Source: Candidatus Rokuibacteriota bacterium (GTDB taxonomy: Bacteria > Methylomirabilota > Methylomirabilia > Rokubacteriales > CSP1-6). Taken from it: DNA of 35,437 nt. The notes beneath the pieces were generated by a model, which was given only the letters and a program-made list of their open reading frames with translations, was not told where the DNA came from and did not search any database. The DNA lies in contig JAHFDK010000031.1 in assembly GCA_023249095.1 (NCBI GenBank), forward strand, positions 1 to 35,437. Direction: 5' to 3'. The translations under genes and the position numbers were made by a program. Positions within the stretch are counted from its first letter, which is position 1. Each line of letters starts with the position of its first letter. Of the stretch, positions 1 through 8,385 are shown piece after piece.

Positions 1-413
1 GGCCAGGCCGTGCCGTCCGTGGAGTCGGCTCGGCCGAACCCCGGCGTGATGCCCGGGATCTTGTCGTCCATGTGCCGCGGCGTCAACGCGTACACGATCG
101 GCGTCCCGTAGTCGAACGTGGCCACCGCGCCGTCGCGCTTGAGCCGCTCGTAGGCCTCCACGCCGCGGTCCACCGTGTACCCGTGCTCGATCTCCGTGTA
201 CTCGAGCTTGTGGCCGAGCACGCCGCCCTTCTTGTTGACGAGGGCCACGTAGTCGGTCAGGCCGGGGCAGATCTCCACCCCGACGACCTTGGTCGCCCCG
301 GTGCGGTCGCACTGTCCGCCGAACTTGATGACGTGACTGGCCATCGCCGGCACCACGAACGCCGTCGCCAGCACGACGGTCAGAACCGCTGTCAACCATC
401 CCCTGACTTTCAT
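1..413 (-). CDS. ABC transporter substrate-binding protein, Liv/HAAT type (N-terminal part, cut by window edge)
   Basis: About 137 residues are visible before the frame runs off the left edge. The start is ATG at 413, preceded by a strong AAGGAGG five bases upstream. The protein opens with a signal peptide: a Lys/Arg N-terminus, a hydrophobic stretch, and a likely cut after VPAMA near residue 25. The mature part matches the beginning of the paralogue at 5965-7287: a first beta strand, an ALVNKKGGVLG segment, and an EAYERLK helix where the paralogue has ECYERLKAK. Two cysteines near residues 35 and 49 could form a disulphide. It is the last visible gene of the leftward run, 47 bases after livM, and should deliver ligand to the LivH/LivM pair just upstream. 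Ligand unknown; family assignment (Peripla_BP_6) rests on the paralogue and context. Confidence 0.85.
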   Translation of the reverse strand, partial: MKVRGWLTAVLTVVLATAFVVPAMASHVIKFGGQCDRTGATKVVGVEICPGLTDYVALVNKKGGVLGHKLEYTEIEHGYTVDRGVEAYERLKRDGAVATFDYGTPIVYALTPRHMDDKIPGITPGFGRADSTDGTAW

Positions 414-460
414 GTCGCCCTCCTTGTCAGTGGCACGACAGGATCGAACGCCCGATCCCC

Positions 461-1528
461 TCAATATGAAAACGGCCACAGGCGGAAATACCGCTTCACG
501 TTGCCCCACATCCGGAAGAGCCCCTCCGGCTCGATGGCCAGGAACAGGATGATCAGCCCGCCGAAGATGATCAGTCTGAGGTTCGCCAGGAAGTCGGCGA
601 TCGCCGCGTACTGGAAGCCGAAGAGGGCGGCCCCGCCCTCGACCACGTACACGAGCACGATCGGGAGCAGGGTGATGAAGACGGCGCCGAAGACCGAGCC
701 CAGCACGCTGCCCAGTCCGCCGATGATGATCATCGCCAGGTACGACACCGAGGTGGCGAGCGTGAAGTGCTCGTAGTTGGCGATCTTGAGATAGTAGGTC
801 CACAGAGCGCCGGCCACCCCCGCGTAGAAGGAGCTGACGGCGAACGCGAGGAGCTTGTAGCGGAAGATGTCCACGCCGATGATCTCGGCCGCGACGTCGC
901 GGTCGCGGACGGCGATGAACGCGCGACCGACCCGGCTCCGCACGAGATTCAGGGCCGCCACGTAGGCGACGATCGCGACGGGCAGCACCATGAAGTAGCG
1001 CCGATACTCGCTGTTGATCTCCCAGCCGAGGAACGTGGGCGTCGGCACGTAGAGGGTCGATTGCACGCCGCCGCTGATCCAGGTGCTGTGGTTGATCGTC
1101 CACTCGATGATGAACTGGCCGGCCAGCGTGGCGATGGCGAGGTAGAGGCCCTTGATGCGGAGCGAGGGGATGCCGAAGAACGCTCCGACCAGAGCCGCCA
1201 CCGCCCCTCCTGCCGGCAGACCCACCCAGAAGGGCAGACCGAGCCTCACGGTAACCAGGGCGGCCGTGTAGGAGCCCACCATCATGAAGGCGCCGTGGCC
1301 GAGCGAGACCTGCCCGGTATAGCCGACGAGGATGTTGAGCCCGATGGCACCGATGCTCGCCAACAGCATGAGGTTGGCGAGCGACATGGCGTGGCTGTCG
1401 AGGGCAAGCGGGAGCAGAATCAGGATCGCGACCGCGCCCAGAGTGGAGTAGCGGGCGAGCGGCAGCGGGTAGAGGGCCATGTCGCCCTCGTAGTTCGTCT
1501 GGTACACGCCGCACTCGCGGTTGATCAT
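461..1528 (-). CDS. livM: branched-chain amino acid type ABC transporter permease LivM (module 1)
   Basis: A 355-residue inner-membrane permease with about 8-10 hydrophobic segments. It carries LivM family hallmarks: GLNILVGYTGQVSLGHGAFM near residues 62-82, the SLRIKGLYLAIATL block, the RDRDVAAEIIG cytoplasmic coupling loop, and a late IIGGLGSVLGSVFGA helix. ATG at 1528 is favoured because the unusual soluble N-terminus (CGVYQTNYEGDMALYPL) is also present in the paralogue at 7305-8381, so it is real coding sequence. It begins 13 bases after the livH stop and is followed 47 bases later by the binding protein. It would form the heterodimeric channel with LivH. Nothing appears truncated. The substrate could be a hydrophobic amino acid, a carboxylate or an amide. 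Confidence 0.93.
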   Translation of the reverse strand: MINRECGVYQTNYEGDMALYPLPLARYSTLGAVAILILLPLALDSHAMSLANLMLLASIGAIGLNILVGYTGQVSLGHGAFMMVGSYTAALVTVRLGLPFWVGLPAGGAVAALVGAFFGIPSLRIKGLYLAIATLAGQFIIEWTINHSTWISGGVQSTLYVPTPTFLGWEINSEYRRYFMVLPVAIVAYVAALNLVRSRVGRAFIAVRDRDVAAEIIGVDIFRYKLLAFAVSSFYAGVAGALWTYYLKIANYEHFTLATSVSYLAMIIIGGLGSVLGSVFGAVFITLLPIVLVYVVEGGAALFGFQYAAIADFLANLRLIIFGGLIILFLAIEPEGLFRMWGNVKRYFRLWPFSY

Positions 1529-1541
1529 CTGGCTATTGCCC

Positions 1542-2426
1542 TCAGACCCGCTCGATGATCTCGCGCCCGAAGAACCCGTACGGCCTGACCATCAAAGCGA
1601 GGATCATGAGGACGTAGGGCAGGAAGTCCTTCGTGCCCCCGCCCACGTAGGGATCGACGTAGCCGGCGGCCACACTCTCGACCGCGCCGATGATGAGGCC
1701 CCCGACCACGGCGCCCGGGACGCTGTCGAGGCCACCGAGGATGACGGCCGGGAAGACCTTGAGGCCGACCAGCGCGAGCTGGGTGTCCACGCCGATGAGG
1801 TTGCCCCACAGGACGCCACCGAGAGCGGCCGCCAGCCCGGCGATGGCCCACGAGAGCGCGAAGATGAAGCGCACGTTGATGCCCACCGCCATCGCCGCCT
1901 GCTGGTCGTTAGCGGTCGCGCGCATGGCGATACCCATTCGACTTTTTCTGAAGAACCAGACGAAGGCGACCAGGAAGACGCCTGACACGAGGGCCGCGAC
2001 GAGGTTGACGGGAGAGATGTAGATCTCCCAGATCACGTACGGCTCGAGGGGGATGGGGAGCGGAATGTTCTTGGTCTGGGCGCCCCAGAGCATGGCGGCC
2101 GATCCCTGGAAGACCTGGGACAGCCCGATGGTGACCATGACCACCGAGATCACGTTCTGCCCCACCATCGGCCGCAACACGCCTCGCTCGACGATGAAAC
2201 CGAGCGCGATCATCGACCCCAGCAAGACCGGCAGCGCCACGGCCAGCGGAAGCTTGTACAGGACCACGAGCGCGGCCGCGATGTAGCCGCCGAACATCAC
2301 CAGATCACCCTGGGCGAAGTTGACCACGCTGGTGGCCTTGTAGATCAGGACGAATCCGAGGGCGACCAGCGCGTACATCGACCCGATCATCAGCCCGTTC
2401 ACGAAGAGGTCGAAGAAGAAGGCCAC
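1542..2426 (-). CDS. livH: branched-chain amino acid type ABC transporter permease LivH (module 1)
   Basis: A 294-residue integral membrane permease. GTG at 2426 is chosen because the LivH family N-terminus (FFFDLFVNGLMIGSMYALVA) begins right there and the upstream ligase gene stops at 2429. The open frame extends much further upstream but only as a shadow of the ligase. A GGGAG sits about six bases before the GTG. Diagnostic LivH blocks are ALGFVLIYKATSVVNFAQGD (residues about 22-41), the MGIAMRATANDQQAAMAVGI loop that contacts the ATPases, and VILGGLDSVPGAVVGG near the C-terminus. It ends with an RPYGFFGREIIERV tail like other LivH proteins. It is translationally coupled to the acyl-CoA ligase upstream and followed closely by livM. 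Confidence 0.93.
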   Translation of the reverse strand: MAFFFDLFVNGLMIGSMYALVALGFVLIYKATSVVNFAQGDLVMFGGYIAAALVVLYKLPLAVALPVLLGSMIALGFIVERGVLRPMVGQNVISVVMVTIGLSQVFQGSAAMLWGAQTKNIPLPIPLEPYVIWEIYISPVNLVAALVSGVFLVAFVWFFRKSRMGIAMRATANDQQAAMAVGINVRFIFALSWAIAGLAAALGGVLWGNLIGVDTQLALVGLKVFPAVILGGLDSVPGAVVGGLIIGAVESVAAGYVDPYVGGGTKDFLPYVLMILALMVRPYGFFGREIIERV

Positions 2427-2428
2427 GG

Positions 2429-4345
2429 TTACACTCCCACCGGCTCGCGCGGCCCGGCAATCCGACGGATGGCGAGCTCGGTACGGACGGTCGCCTGCCG
2501 TCCGTCCTGGTAGGTGATTACCGAGGTGACGCCGACCGCGGCCGCCTCGGCGTAGAGCGCGTTGATGATGTCCGCGTACTTCGTGGCCACGAAGCCGCGA
2601 CGAACCTTGCGCGTGCGTGTGACCTCCTCGTCGTCGGGGTCGAGCTCCTTGTGCAAGAGCACGTACTTGCTGATGCGCGTCCCCTCCGGCAGGTCGCGGT
2701 TCACCCGCTCCACTTCCTCGGCAATCAGGTCGTAGACTTGCGGCTTCTGCGCGAGGTCGGTGTAGGTCGTGTAGGCGATCTTGCGCCGCTCGGCCCACTT
2801 GCCGACGTTCTCCATGTCGATGTTGACCATGGCCCCGACATAGGGCCGGTCCTGGCCGACCGCCACCGCCTCCCTGATGTAGGGGCTGAACTTGAGCTTG
2901 TTCTCGATGTACTGGGGCGCGAACTTGGTGCCGTCGGCGAGCGCCGTGACGTCCTTGGCACGGTCGATGACGATCAGGTGGCCGTCCTGGTCGAACAGCG
3001 CCGCGTCGCCGGAGTAGAGCCACCCGTCGCGGACGGTGGCGGCGGTCGCCTCCGCGTTCTTGTAGTAGCCGAGAAACACGCACGGGCTCCGGGTCAGGAC
3101 CTCGCCCGCCTCCGTCAGGCGGACCTCGGTGTTGGGAAACGGCTTGCCGACGGTCCCGAGCTTGACGTCGCCGTCCCGCTGGACGCAGGAGACGCCGGTG
3201 ATCTCACACTGGCCGTACACCTGCTTGAGGTTGATCCCGAGGGAGCGGAAGAAGAGGAAGATCTCCGGGCCGAGCGGGGCGCCGCCCGTGTAGGCGTAGC
3301 GGGTGCGCCGGAAGCCGAGATGATCGCGCAGCGGGGCGAAGACGAAGAACTCGCCGAGAGCGCGGAGGACGCGCAGCCGGAGCGAGAGCGGCTGCTTCTC
3401 CATCGTGCGCCGCGCCGCCTCCTCCCCGGCCGGCATGAGCCACCGGTACAGACGGCGCTTCACCCAGGACGCGTCCGCCATCTTGACCTGGACTGTGGAG
3501 ACCAAGTTCTCCCAGATCCTCGGCGGCGCCACCATGAAGTGCGGACCGATCTCTCTCAGATTCTCGAGCACCGTTTCCGGACGCTCCGGGCAGTTGACCG
3601 TGCAGCCGACGATGAGCGAGGCGGCGAGCGACCAGAATGTGTCGCCGATCCAGGCCGGGGGCAGATAGGCCAACATCTGATCGGTCCGCTGGTACTTCTC
3701 GATCTCGAGGATGCCCTGGATCGCGCTGACGAAGTTTCCGTGCGAGATCATGGCGCCCTTCGGGGCGCCGGTGGTGCCGGAGGTATAGCAGATCAGCGCC
3801 ATGTCGTGCGACTTCGTCGCTCGCACCAGCTCCTCGAACAGCCCGGGCCGCTCGGCGTCGAGCTTCCGTCCCGACTCTTCCAGCTGCGCGAGGCTCATGA
3901 GGAGCGGGTCGGTGTAGTGGCGGAGCCCCTTGGGATCCTCGTAGATCACCTTCGTGATCTTGGGGAGGCTCCCCTTGAGCTCGAGGATCTTGTCGACCTG
4001 CTCCTGGTCCTCGGCGAAGACGATCGTCGCGTCGGCGTGCTCGACGACGTGCTGGATCTCCCGGGCGATGGCGTCCTGGTAGACGGGGACGGGGACCCCG
4101 CCCACGACCTGCGCGGCGACCATGGCGGCGTACACCTGAGGACGGTTGTCGCTCAGGATCGCGAGCTTGTCGTCGCGCCCGAACCCCAGGCTCACGAGGC
4201 CGAGGGCGAAGGCACGGACGTGCCCGAGGTAATCCGCCCAGCTCCACTCCTGCCAGATGCCCTTCTCCTTCTCCCGAAGCGCCGACGCGGTCGGATGCTC
4301 CCGGGCGTTCTTGAGCAGGAACTGGGGAAGCGTCATCTCCGGCAT
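2429..4345 (-). CDS. AMP-forming long-chain-type acyl-CoA ligase (FadD/ACSL-like, module 1)
   Basis: A 638-residue member of the ANL adenylating superfamily that converts a carboxylic acid, ATP and CoA to acyl-CoA. Visible motifs: the P-loop YTSGTTGAPKG (187-197), YLPPAWIGD (227-235), YTGGAPLGPEIF (352-363), the adenylate-binding YGQCEITG (377-384), and YSGDAALFDQDGHL with IDRAKD (about 444-465). Near the C-terminus DPDDEEVTRTRKVRR carries the likely catalytic Lys. A further tail of about 40 residues with a Y-x-DGR-x-x-T pattern is shared with the paralogue at 10102-12075. ATG at 4345 has a GGAGG seven to eight bases upstream. The gene sits inside a liv cluster, between livG and livH, which suggests that the imported solute is an organic acid activated on entry. 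Chain-length preference cannot be read from sequence. Confidence 0.92.
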   Translation of the reverse strand: MPEMTLPQFLLKNAREHPTASALREKEKGIWQEWSWADYLGHVRAFALGLVSLGFGRDDKLAILSDNRPQVYAAMVAAQVVGGVPVPVYQDAIAREIQHVVEHADATIVFAEDQEQVDKILELKGSLPKITKVIYEDPKGLRHYTDPLLMSLAQLEESGRKLDAERPGLFEELVRATKSHDMALICYTSGTTGAPKGAMISHGNFVSAIQGILEIEKYQRTDQMLAYLPPAWIGDTFWSLAASLIVGCTVNCPERPETVLENLREIGPHFMVAPPRIWENLVSTVQVKMADASWVKRRLYRWLMPAGEEAARRTMEKQPLSLRLRVLRALGEFFVFAPLRDHLGFRRTRYAYTGGAPLGPEIFLFFRSLGINLKQVYGQCEITGVSCVQRDGDVKLGTVGKPFPNTEVRLTEAGEVLTRSPCVFLGYYKNAEATAATVRDGWLYSGDAALFDQDGHLIVIDRAKDVTALADGTKFAPQYIENKLKFSPYIREAVAVGQDRPYVGAMVNIDMENVGKWAERRKIAYTTYTDLAQKPQVYDLIAEEVERVNRDLPEGTRISKYVLLHKELDPDDEEVTRTRKVRRGFVATKYADIINALYAEAAAVGVTSVITYQDGRQATVRTELAIRRIAGPREPVGV

Positions 4346-4356
4346 GGACTCGCCTC

Positions 4357-5148
4357 CTACACAGTCGCCTTGGTTCCGAGGTACGCCTTGATCACCTGGG
4401 GGTGCGCCTTGACCTCGGCCGGCGTGCCCTCGGCGATCTTCTCGCCGAGGTCGAGCACGACCACGTGCTGGGAGATGTCCATGACCACGCCCATGTCATG
4501 CTCGATGAGGATGATGGTGGTCCCCCACTCGTCGTTGACGTCGAGGATGAAGCGGGCCATGTCCTCTTTCTCTTCGTGGTTCGTCCCGCCCATCGGCTCG
4601 TCGAGCAGCAGCACCTTGGGGTGGAGCGCCAGGGCTCGTCCCAGCTCCACCCGTTTCTGGAGCCCATACGGGAGCGAGCCGACCGGCCGCTTGCGGATGG
4701 CCTCGATCTCGAGGAAGTCGATGATGTCCTCGACCACGCGGCGGTGCTCAACTTCCTCCCGCCGGCCGGGACCCCAGTAGAGCATCGAGCGCAGCACGCC
4801 GTTCTTCATGTGGATGTGGCGGCCGAGCATCAGGTTGTCGACGACGGTCATGCCCCGGAAGAGCGCGATGTTCTGGAAGGTGCGGGCGATGCCTCGGCCG
4901 GCGACGCGGGCCGGCGAGAGCCGGGTGAGGTCCTGGCCCTCGAGGACGATAGTGCCGGTCTCCGGGTGAAAGACGCTGCTGATGCAGTTGAGCAAGGTGG
5001 TCTTGCCCGCGCCGTTGGGGCCGATGATGGACAGGATCTGGCCCTTCTGGACGTCGACGCTGACGCGACTCACGGCCTGGACGCCGCCGAAGGACTTGGA
5101 GACTCCTCGGATCTCGAGCTGCGTCGGCCCCGAAGTCACGACAGCCAT
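4357..5148 (-). CDS. livG: branched-chain amino acid type ABC transporter ATPase LivG (module 1)
   Basis: A 263-residue cytoplasmic ABC ATPase. Walker A is GPNGAGKT at residues 43-50. The Q-loop follows at FQNIALF, Walker B is KVLLLDEP, and the H-loop is IEHDMGVVMDI. The signature is not LSGGQ but LPYGLQKRVE, a variant shared with the paralogue at 9317-10105; classical LivG has a YGQQR form. The C-terminal TPAEVKAHPQVIKAYLG is the LivG-specific extension. It overlaps the end of livF by 13 bases and is followed 11 bases later by the ligase gene, so it belongs to the same transcript. It is expected to pair with the LivF just upstream to power LivHM. Confidence 0.94.
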   Translation of the reverse strand: MAVVTSGPTQLEIRGVSKSFGGVQAVSRVSVDVQKGQILSIIGPNGAGKTTLLNCISSVFHPETGTIVLEGQDLTRLSPARVAGRGIARTFQNIALFRGMTVVDNLMLGRHIHMKNGVLRSMLYWGPGRREEVEHRRVVEDIIDFLEIEAIRKRPVGSLPYGLQKRVELGRALALHPKVLLLDEPMGGTNHEEKEDMARFILDVNDEWGTTIILIEHDMGVVMDISQHVVVLDLGEKIAEGTPAEVKAHPQVIKAYLGTKATV

Positions 5149-5954
5149 CGCTTCCGTCGTCGGTAGTGCTTCACGTCCCGATAGCTCTTGCGCTGGCCGA
5201 CGCCGGTCAGGCCCAGATAGAACTCCTTGATGTCCTCGTTCTCACTGATCGTCTTCGCGTCGCCGTCGAGCACGATCCGGCCATTCTCCATAACGTAGCC
5301 ATGCTGCGCAACCTGTAATGCCATGGTCGCGTTCTGCTCGGCGAGGAGCACCGCCACCCGTTCCTCGCGGTTGAGGCGACCGACGATGTCGAAGATCTCC
5401 TTCACGAGCATCGGCGCCAGGCCCATGGACGGCTCGTCGAGCAGCATCAGCCTTGGACGCGCCATCAGCGCGCGGCCGATGGCCACCATCTGTTGCTCGC
5501 CGCCCGAGATGTAGCCCGCCTTGAACCCTCGGCGCTCGATCAGCCGCGGAAAGTAGTGATAGACGACCTCGAGATCCTTCTTCGTGGACTGGCCGTTGCG
5601 GCGCGTGTAGGCACCCGTCAATAGATTCTCCTCGACGGTCAGGTGCTCGAACACGTGCCGCCCCTCCATCACCTGCACGATGCCGTGCTTCACCACCTCG
5701 GAGGGGTTCTGCCGGTGGATCGCCCGTCCCTGGAACTCGATCGCCCCCTTGGTCACCTCGCCGCGCTCCGTCCGGAGCAGCCCCGAGATCGCCTTGAGGG
5801 TCGTGCTCTTGCCGGCGCCGTTGGCCCCGAGGAGGGCGACGATGCCCCCCTCGGGGACCGCGAGCGACACGCCCTTCAACACGAGGATCACGTGGTCGTA
5901 GATCACCTCGATGTTGCTGACCGCCAGCAGCGGCCGCGGCGCGTCGCTCGCCAC
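5136..5954 (-). CDS. livF: branched-chain amino acid type ABC transporter ATPase LivF (possibly shared by both modules)
   Basis: A 272-residue ABC ATPase starting with GTG at 5954, ten bases after the binding-protein stop. Walker A is GANGAGKS (residues 43-50), the signature is SGGEQQMVAIGRAL, Walker B is RLMLLDEPSMGLAP, and the H-loop is LLAEQNATMAL. These are standard LivF features, including the SMGLAPMLV D-loop region. The C-terminus is longer than in typical LivF (about 235 residues), adding a basic tail of roughly 30 residues (QRKSYRDVKHYRRRKRWLS). It is the only livF visible in the double module, lying exactly at the junction after binding protein 2 and before livG 1. It may therefore serve both transporters, unless another livF follows binding protein 1 beyond the left edge. 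Confidence 0.93.
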   Translation of the reverse strand: MASDAPRPLLAVSNIEVIYDHVILVLKGVSLAVPEGGIVALLGANGAGKSTTLKAISGLLRTERGEVTKGAIEFQGRAIHRQNPSEVVKHGIVQVMEGRHVFEHLTVEENLLTGAYTRRNGQSTKKDLEVVYHYFPRLIERRGFKAGYISGGEQQMVAIGRALMARPRLMLLDEPSMGLAPMLVKEIFDIVGRLNREERVAVLLAEQNATMALQVAQHGYVMENGRIVLDGDAKTISENEDIKEFYLGLTGVGQRKSYRDVKHYRRRKRWLS

Positions 5955-5964
5955 CGGCGCGCCT

Positions 5965-7287
5965 CTACTTCTCCTTCGCGCAGTCGCGCATCGTGTAGTT
6001 GAGCTTCTTGGCCTCGGCGACGGCCTCCGCCTCGAGCTTCGGCCGCACGACGTCGCGAATCGGCTCGATCCAGTCGGAGACGACGTTCCACTTCTTGCCG
6101 TCCCACTGCTGGACGAACGCGAGGCCGTTGCCCTCGTGGTTCTCGCAGGTCACGCGGAGCGGGCGCATCATGCCCTTCATGCCCAGCTCCTCGAGGCGCT
6201 TGTCGGTGATGTTGAGGTTTTCGAAGCCCCAGCGGACCTGCTCGCCGGTGAGCGGCTTGTTGCCGTACTTGGTCATCGCCGTCCGAATAGCCTCGACGTT
6301 GAGCATCGCGTTGACGACCATCCGGTTGTAGAGCACCTCGCCGACCTTGGCCCGATCGTTGCCGTAGGCGCCCTTTCCCTTGTCGTACACGTGCTTGAAG
6401 ATGTCCTGGTGCACTTTGAATTCGGCGCCGGGCGCGGTGAAGGCCATCGACTTGTAGCCCTTGGCGGCGTCGCCGGCGGGAATCACGTCGGTCTCAGTCC
6501 CCGTCCACCAGTTGCCGACCACGCGGTCCATCTTGACCCCGATACTACCCGCCTCCTTGACGGCGACCTGGTTCATGACACCCCAGCCGGAGATGTAGAT
6601 CCAGTCGGGATTGAGCCGTCGGATCTGGAGCCACGTCGCCTTCTGCTCCTGGCCGGGATGGTCCACCGCCAGCAGCGTGAGTTCGAACGCGTGGCGACGC
6701 GCCAGGTCCTCGAGCGTCGGGTTCGCCTCCTTGCCGTACGGGCTGTTGTGAAAGATGTGGGCGATCTTCTTGCCCTTGAGCTTGTCCATCCCGCCTTCCT
6801 GCTGGGCGACGTACTTCACGAACGCCGAGGCCTGGCTCCAGTAGGTCATCGGGAAGTTGAACACCCACGGAAACCACCGGCCGTCGGCGGTGGCGGTCAT
6901 GCCGTACCCCATCGAGTGGACGACGATCTTGTCGACGGGGGCCTTCGGGATGAGCTGGTAGGTGATGCCGGTGCTGTACGGGTTCACCAGCACGGGATTC
7001 TTCGCCTTCAACCGCTCGTAGCACTCGACGCCCTGCTTGGTATCGTACTGGTCCTCGCACTCCTCGAAGGCGATCTTGACGGTGTTGATCCCGCCGTCGC
7101 GCTCGTTGACCAGGGTGAAGTAGTCGCTGGCGCCATTGGCGATGGGAATGCCGTTGGGCGCATAGGGTCCGGTCCGGTAGACGAGCAGCGGGATGAAGAT
7201 CTCGCCGGCCGCCTGCACCCTCGCGACCGAGGGGCCGGCGACGACGGTCAGCGCCAGTATCCCGACAAGCACAGCTCGCAGCGTCAT
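5965..7287 (-). CDS. ABC transporter substrate-binding protein, Liv/HAAT type (module 2)
   Basis: A 440-residue exported binding protein. ATG at 7287 is preceded by AGGAGG eight bases upstream; the frame stays open further upstream only as a shadow of livM. The N-terminus is a signal peptide (MTLRAVLVGILALTVVAGPS, likely cut after VQAAG around residue 27). The mature protein has the type I periplasmic-binding fold pattern of the Peripla_BP_6/LivK family: GASDYFTLVNERDGG, VECYERLKAK, then the hinge and the second lobe around KGKKIAHIFHNSPYGKE and a long QIRRLNPDWIYISGWG segment. It is larger than E. coli LivK (about 370 residues). It follows livM by 17 bases. The ligand is unknown; the neighbouring acyl-CoA ligases favour a carboxylic acid. 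Confidence 0.92.
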   Translation of the reverse strand: MTLRAVLVGILALTVVAGPSVARVQAAGEIFIPLLVYRTGPYAPNGIPIANGASDYFTLVNERDGGINTVKIAFEECEDQYDTKQGVECYERLKAKNPVLVNPYSTGITYQLIPKAPVDKIVVHSMGYGMTATADGRWFPWVFNFPMTYWSQASAFVKYVAQQEGGMDKLKGKKIAHIFHNSPYGKEANPTLEDLARRHAFELTLLAVDHPGQEQKATWLQIRRLNPDWIYISGWGVMNQVAVKEAGSIGVKMDRVVGNWWTGTETDVIPAGDAAKGYKSMAFTAPGAEFKVHQDIFKHVYDKGKGAYGNDRAKVGEVLYNRMVVNAMLNVEAIRTAMTKYGNKPLTGEQVRWGFENLNITDKRLEELGMKGMMRPLRVTCENHEGNGLAFVQQWDGKKWNVVSDWIEPIRDVVRPKLEAEAVAEAKKLNYTMRDCAKEK

Positions 7288-7304
7288 CGGTGTGTCCTCC
7301 TGTG

Positions 7305-8381
7305 TTAGTGAGGGAACGGCCAGAGGCGCAGCTTTTCCTTGCCGATCTGCCAGAGCCGCGCCAATCCATGCGGTTCGACGATGAGGAAGAAGAGGATCAG
7401 GCCCCCGAAGATCATCAGCTCGATCTGCTTCTGCAGCGCGACCGACATGATGAGGCCAAGGCTGTGCGGCAGTCTGGTGAGGAAGATCGGCAGCAGGATG
7501 ATGAACGCGGCGCCCAGGAACGAGCCCAGGACGCTTCCGAGGCCGCCGATGATCACCATGAAGAGCACGAGGAACGACTGGTTGATGTCGAAGGCGAGCG
7601 TCTCGGCGCTGCCGAGGTAGAGGAAGACCAGCTCGGCGCCCGCCACGCCGCAGTAGAAGGAGCTGATCCCGAACGCGAGCAGCTTCGTCCGGAGCGGCCG
7701 CACTCCGATGATCTCGGCGGCGATGTCCCGGTCGCGGATCGCCATCCAGGACCGGCCGATGCGACCGCGGACCAGGTTCTTGGCGACCAGCGCGAAGACA
7801 GTGACGAAGGCCAGCGCCATCACGTAGCGCGCCGCCGCCGTCGCGTTCGGGCCGGTGACGGTCACGCCGAGCACCGTCCGATCGGGTGCGGTGATGGTGC
7901 CCGACGACGCGTAGTTGGTGAACCACGCGACCTTGTTGAAGAGCCAGATCAGGAAGAACTGCGCGGCCAGCGTCGCGACGGCGAGGTAGAAGCCCTTGAT
8001 CCTGAGGCTCGGGATGCCGAACAGGAGGCCGATGGCGGCCGCGGCCAGGCCCGAGAGCAGGAAGACGGCGATGATGCTGAGCCGAGGGAATGCGGTGGTC
8101 AGCTTGAACGCCGAGTAGGCGCCGACCGCCATGAAGCCTCCGGTGCCGAGCGAGAGCTGGCCGGCGTAACCGGTCAGCAGATTGAGCCCGATGGCCGCGA
8201 GCGCGTAGATCAGAAACGGGATCAGGATCGCCTGGAGCCAGTAGTCGCCGGCGACCAGCGGCGGCACCACGAACGCCGCCACCACCGCCGCCCGGACGAA
8301 CACTCGGTCCTGGACGATCGGGAAGATCGCTTGGTCGCTCGCGTAGCTGGTCTTGAACCGCCCGGCCTCTCGGTAGATCAC
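7305..8381 (-). CDS. livM: branched-chain amino acid type ABC transporter permease LivM (module 2)
   Basis: A 358-residue membrane permease, collinear with the LivM at 461-1528. It shows the family blocks GLNLLTGYAGQLSLGTGGFM, SLRIKGFYLAVATLAAQFF, RDRDIAAEIIGVRPLRTKLL and IIGGLGSVLGSFLGAAFI. GTG at 8381 lies four bases after the livH stop, and the N-terminal segment REAGRFKTSYASDQAIFP parallels the same segment in the module 1 protein, supporting this start. The C-terminus EPHGLARLWQIGKEKLRLWPFPH also mirrors its paralogue, which ends in RYFRLWPFSY. The conserved head and tail indicate a duplicated module rather than independent acquisition. It partners with the LivH at 8386-9324. Confidence 0.93.
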   Translation of the reverse strand: MIYREAGRFKTSYASDQAIFPIVQDRVFVRAAVVAAFVVPPLVAGDYWLQAILIPFLIYALAAIGLNLLTGYAGQLSLGTGGFMAVGAYSAFKLTTAFPRLSIIAVFLLSGLAAAAIGLLFGIPSLRIKGFYLAVATLAAQFFLIWLFNKVAWFTNYASSGTITAPDRTVLGVTVTGPNATAAARYVMALAFVTVFALVAKNLVRGRIGRSWMAIRDRDIAAEIIGVRPLRTKLLAFGISSFYCGVAGAELVFLYLGSAETLAFDINQSFLVLFMVIIGGLGSVLGSFLGAAFIILLPIFLTRLPHSLGLIMSVALQKQIELMIFGGLILFFLIVEPHGLARLWQIGKEKLRLWPFPH

Positions 8382-8385
8382 CGCA

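Noticed and set aside
1542-3083. A 513-codon minus-strand frame suggesting a ligase-LivH fusion
   Set aside because: Only the last 294 codons read as LivH. The preceding part is an out-of-frame reading of the ligase gene, whose own frame stops three bases before the LivH GTG.
2651-4780. A 700-codon plus-strand open frame opposite the acyl-CoA ligase and livG, and similar long antisense frames at 5911-7308, 10324-12225, 15143-17398, 29002-30792 and 31653-33650
   Set aside because: Their translations are Arg/Asp/Val/Leu-rich with no domain motifs and lie exactly opposite well-supported genes. High G+C at third codon positions removes stop codons from the antisense frame.
5965-7926. A 653-codon frame suggesting a LivM-binding-protein fusion
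   Set aside because: The signal peptide and ribosome site at 7287 define the true start; upstream residues are an out-of-frame reading of livM.
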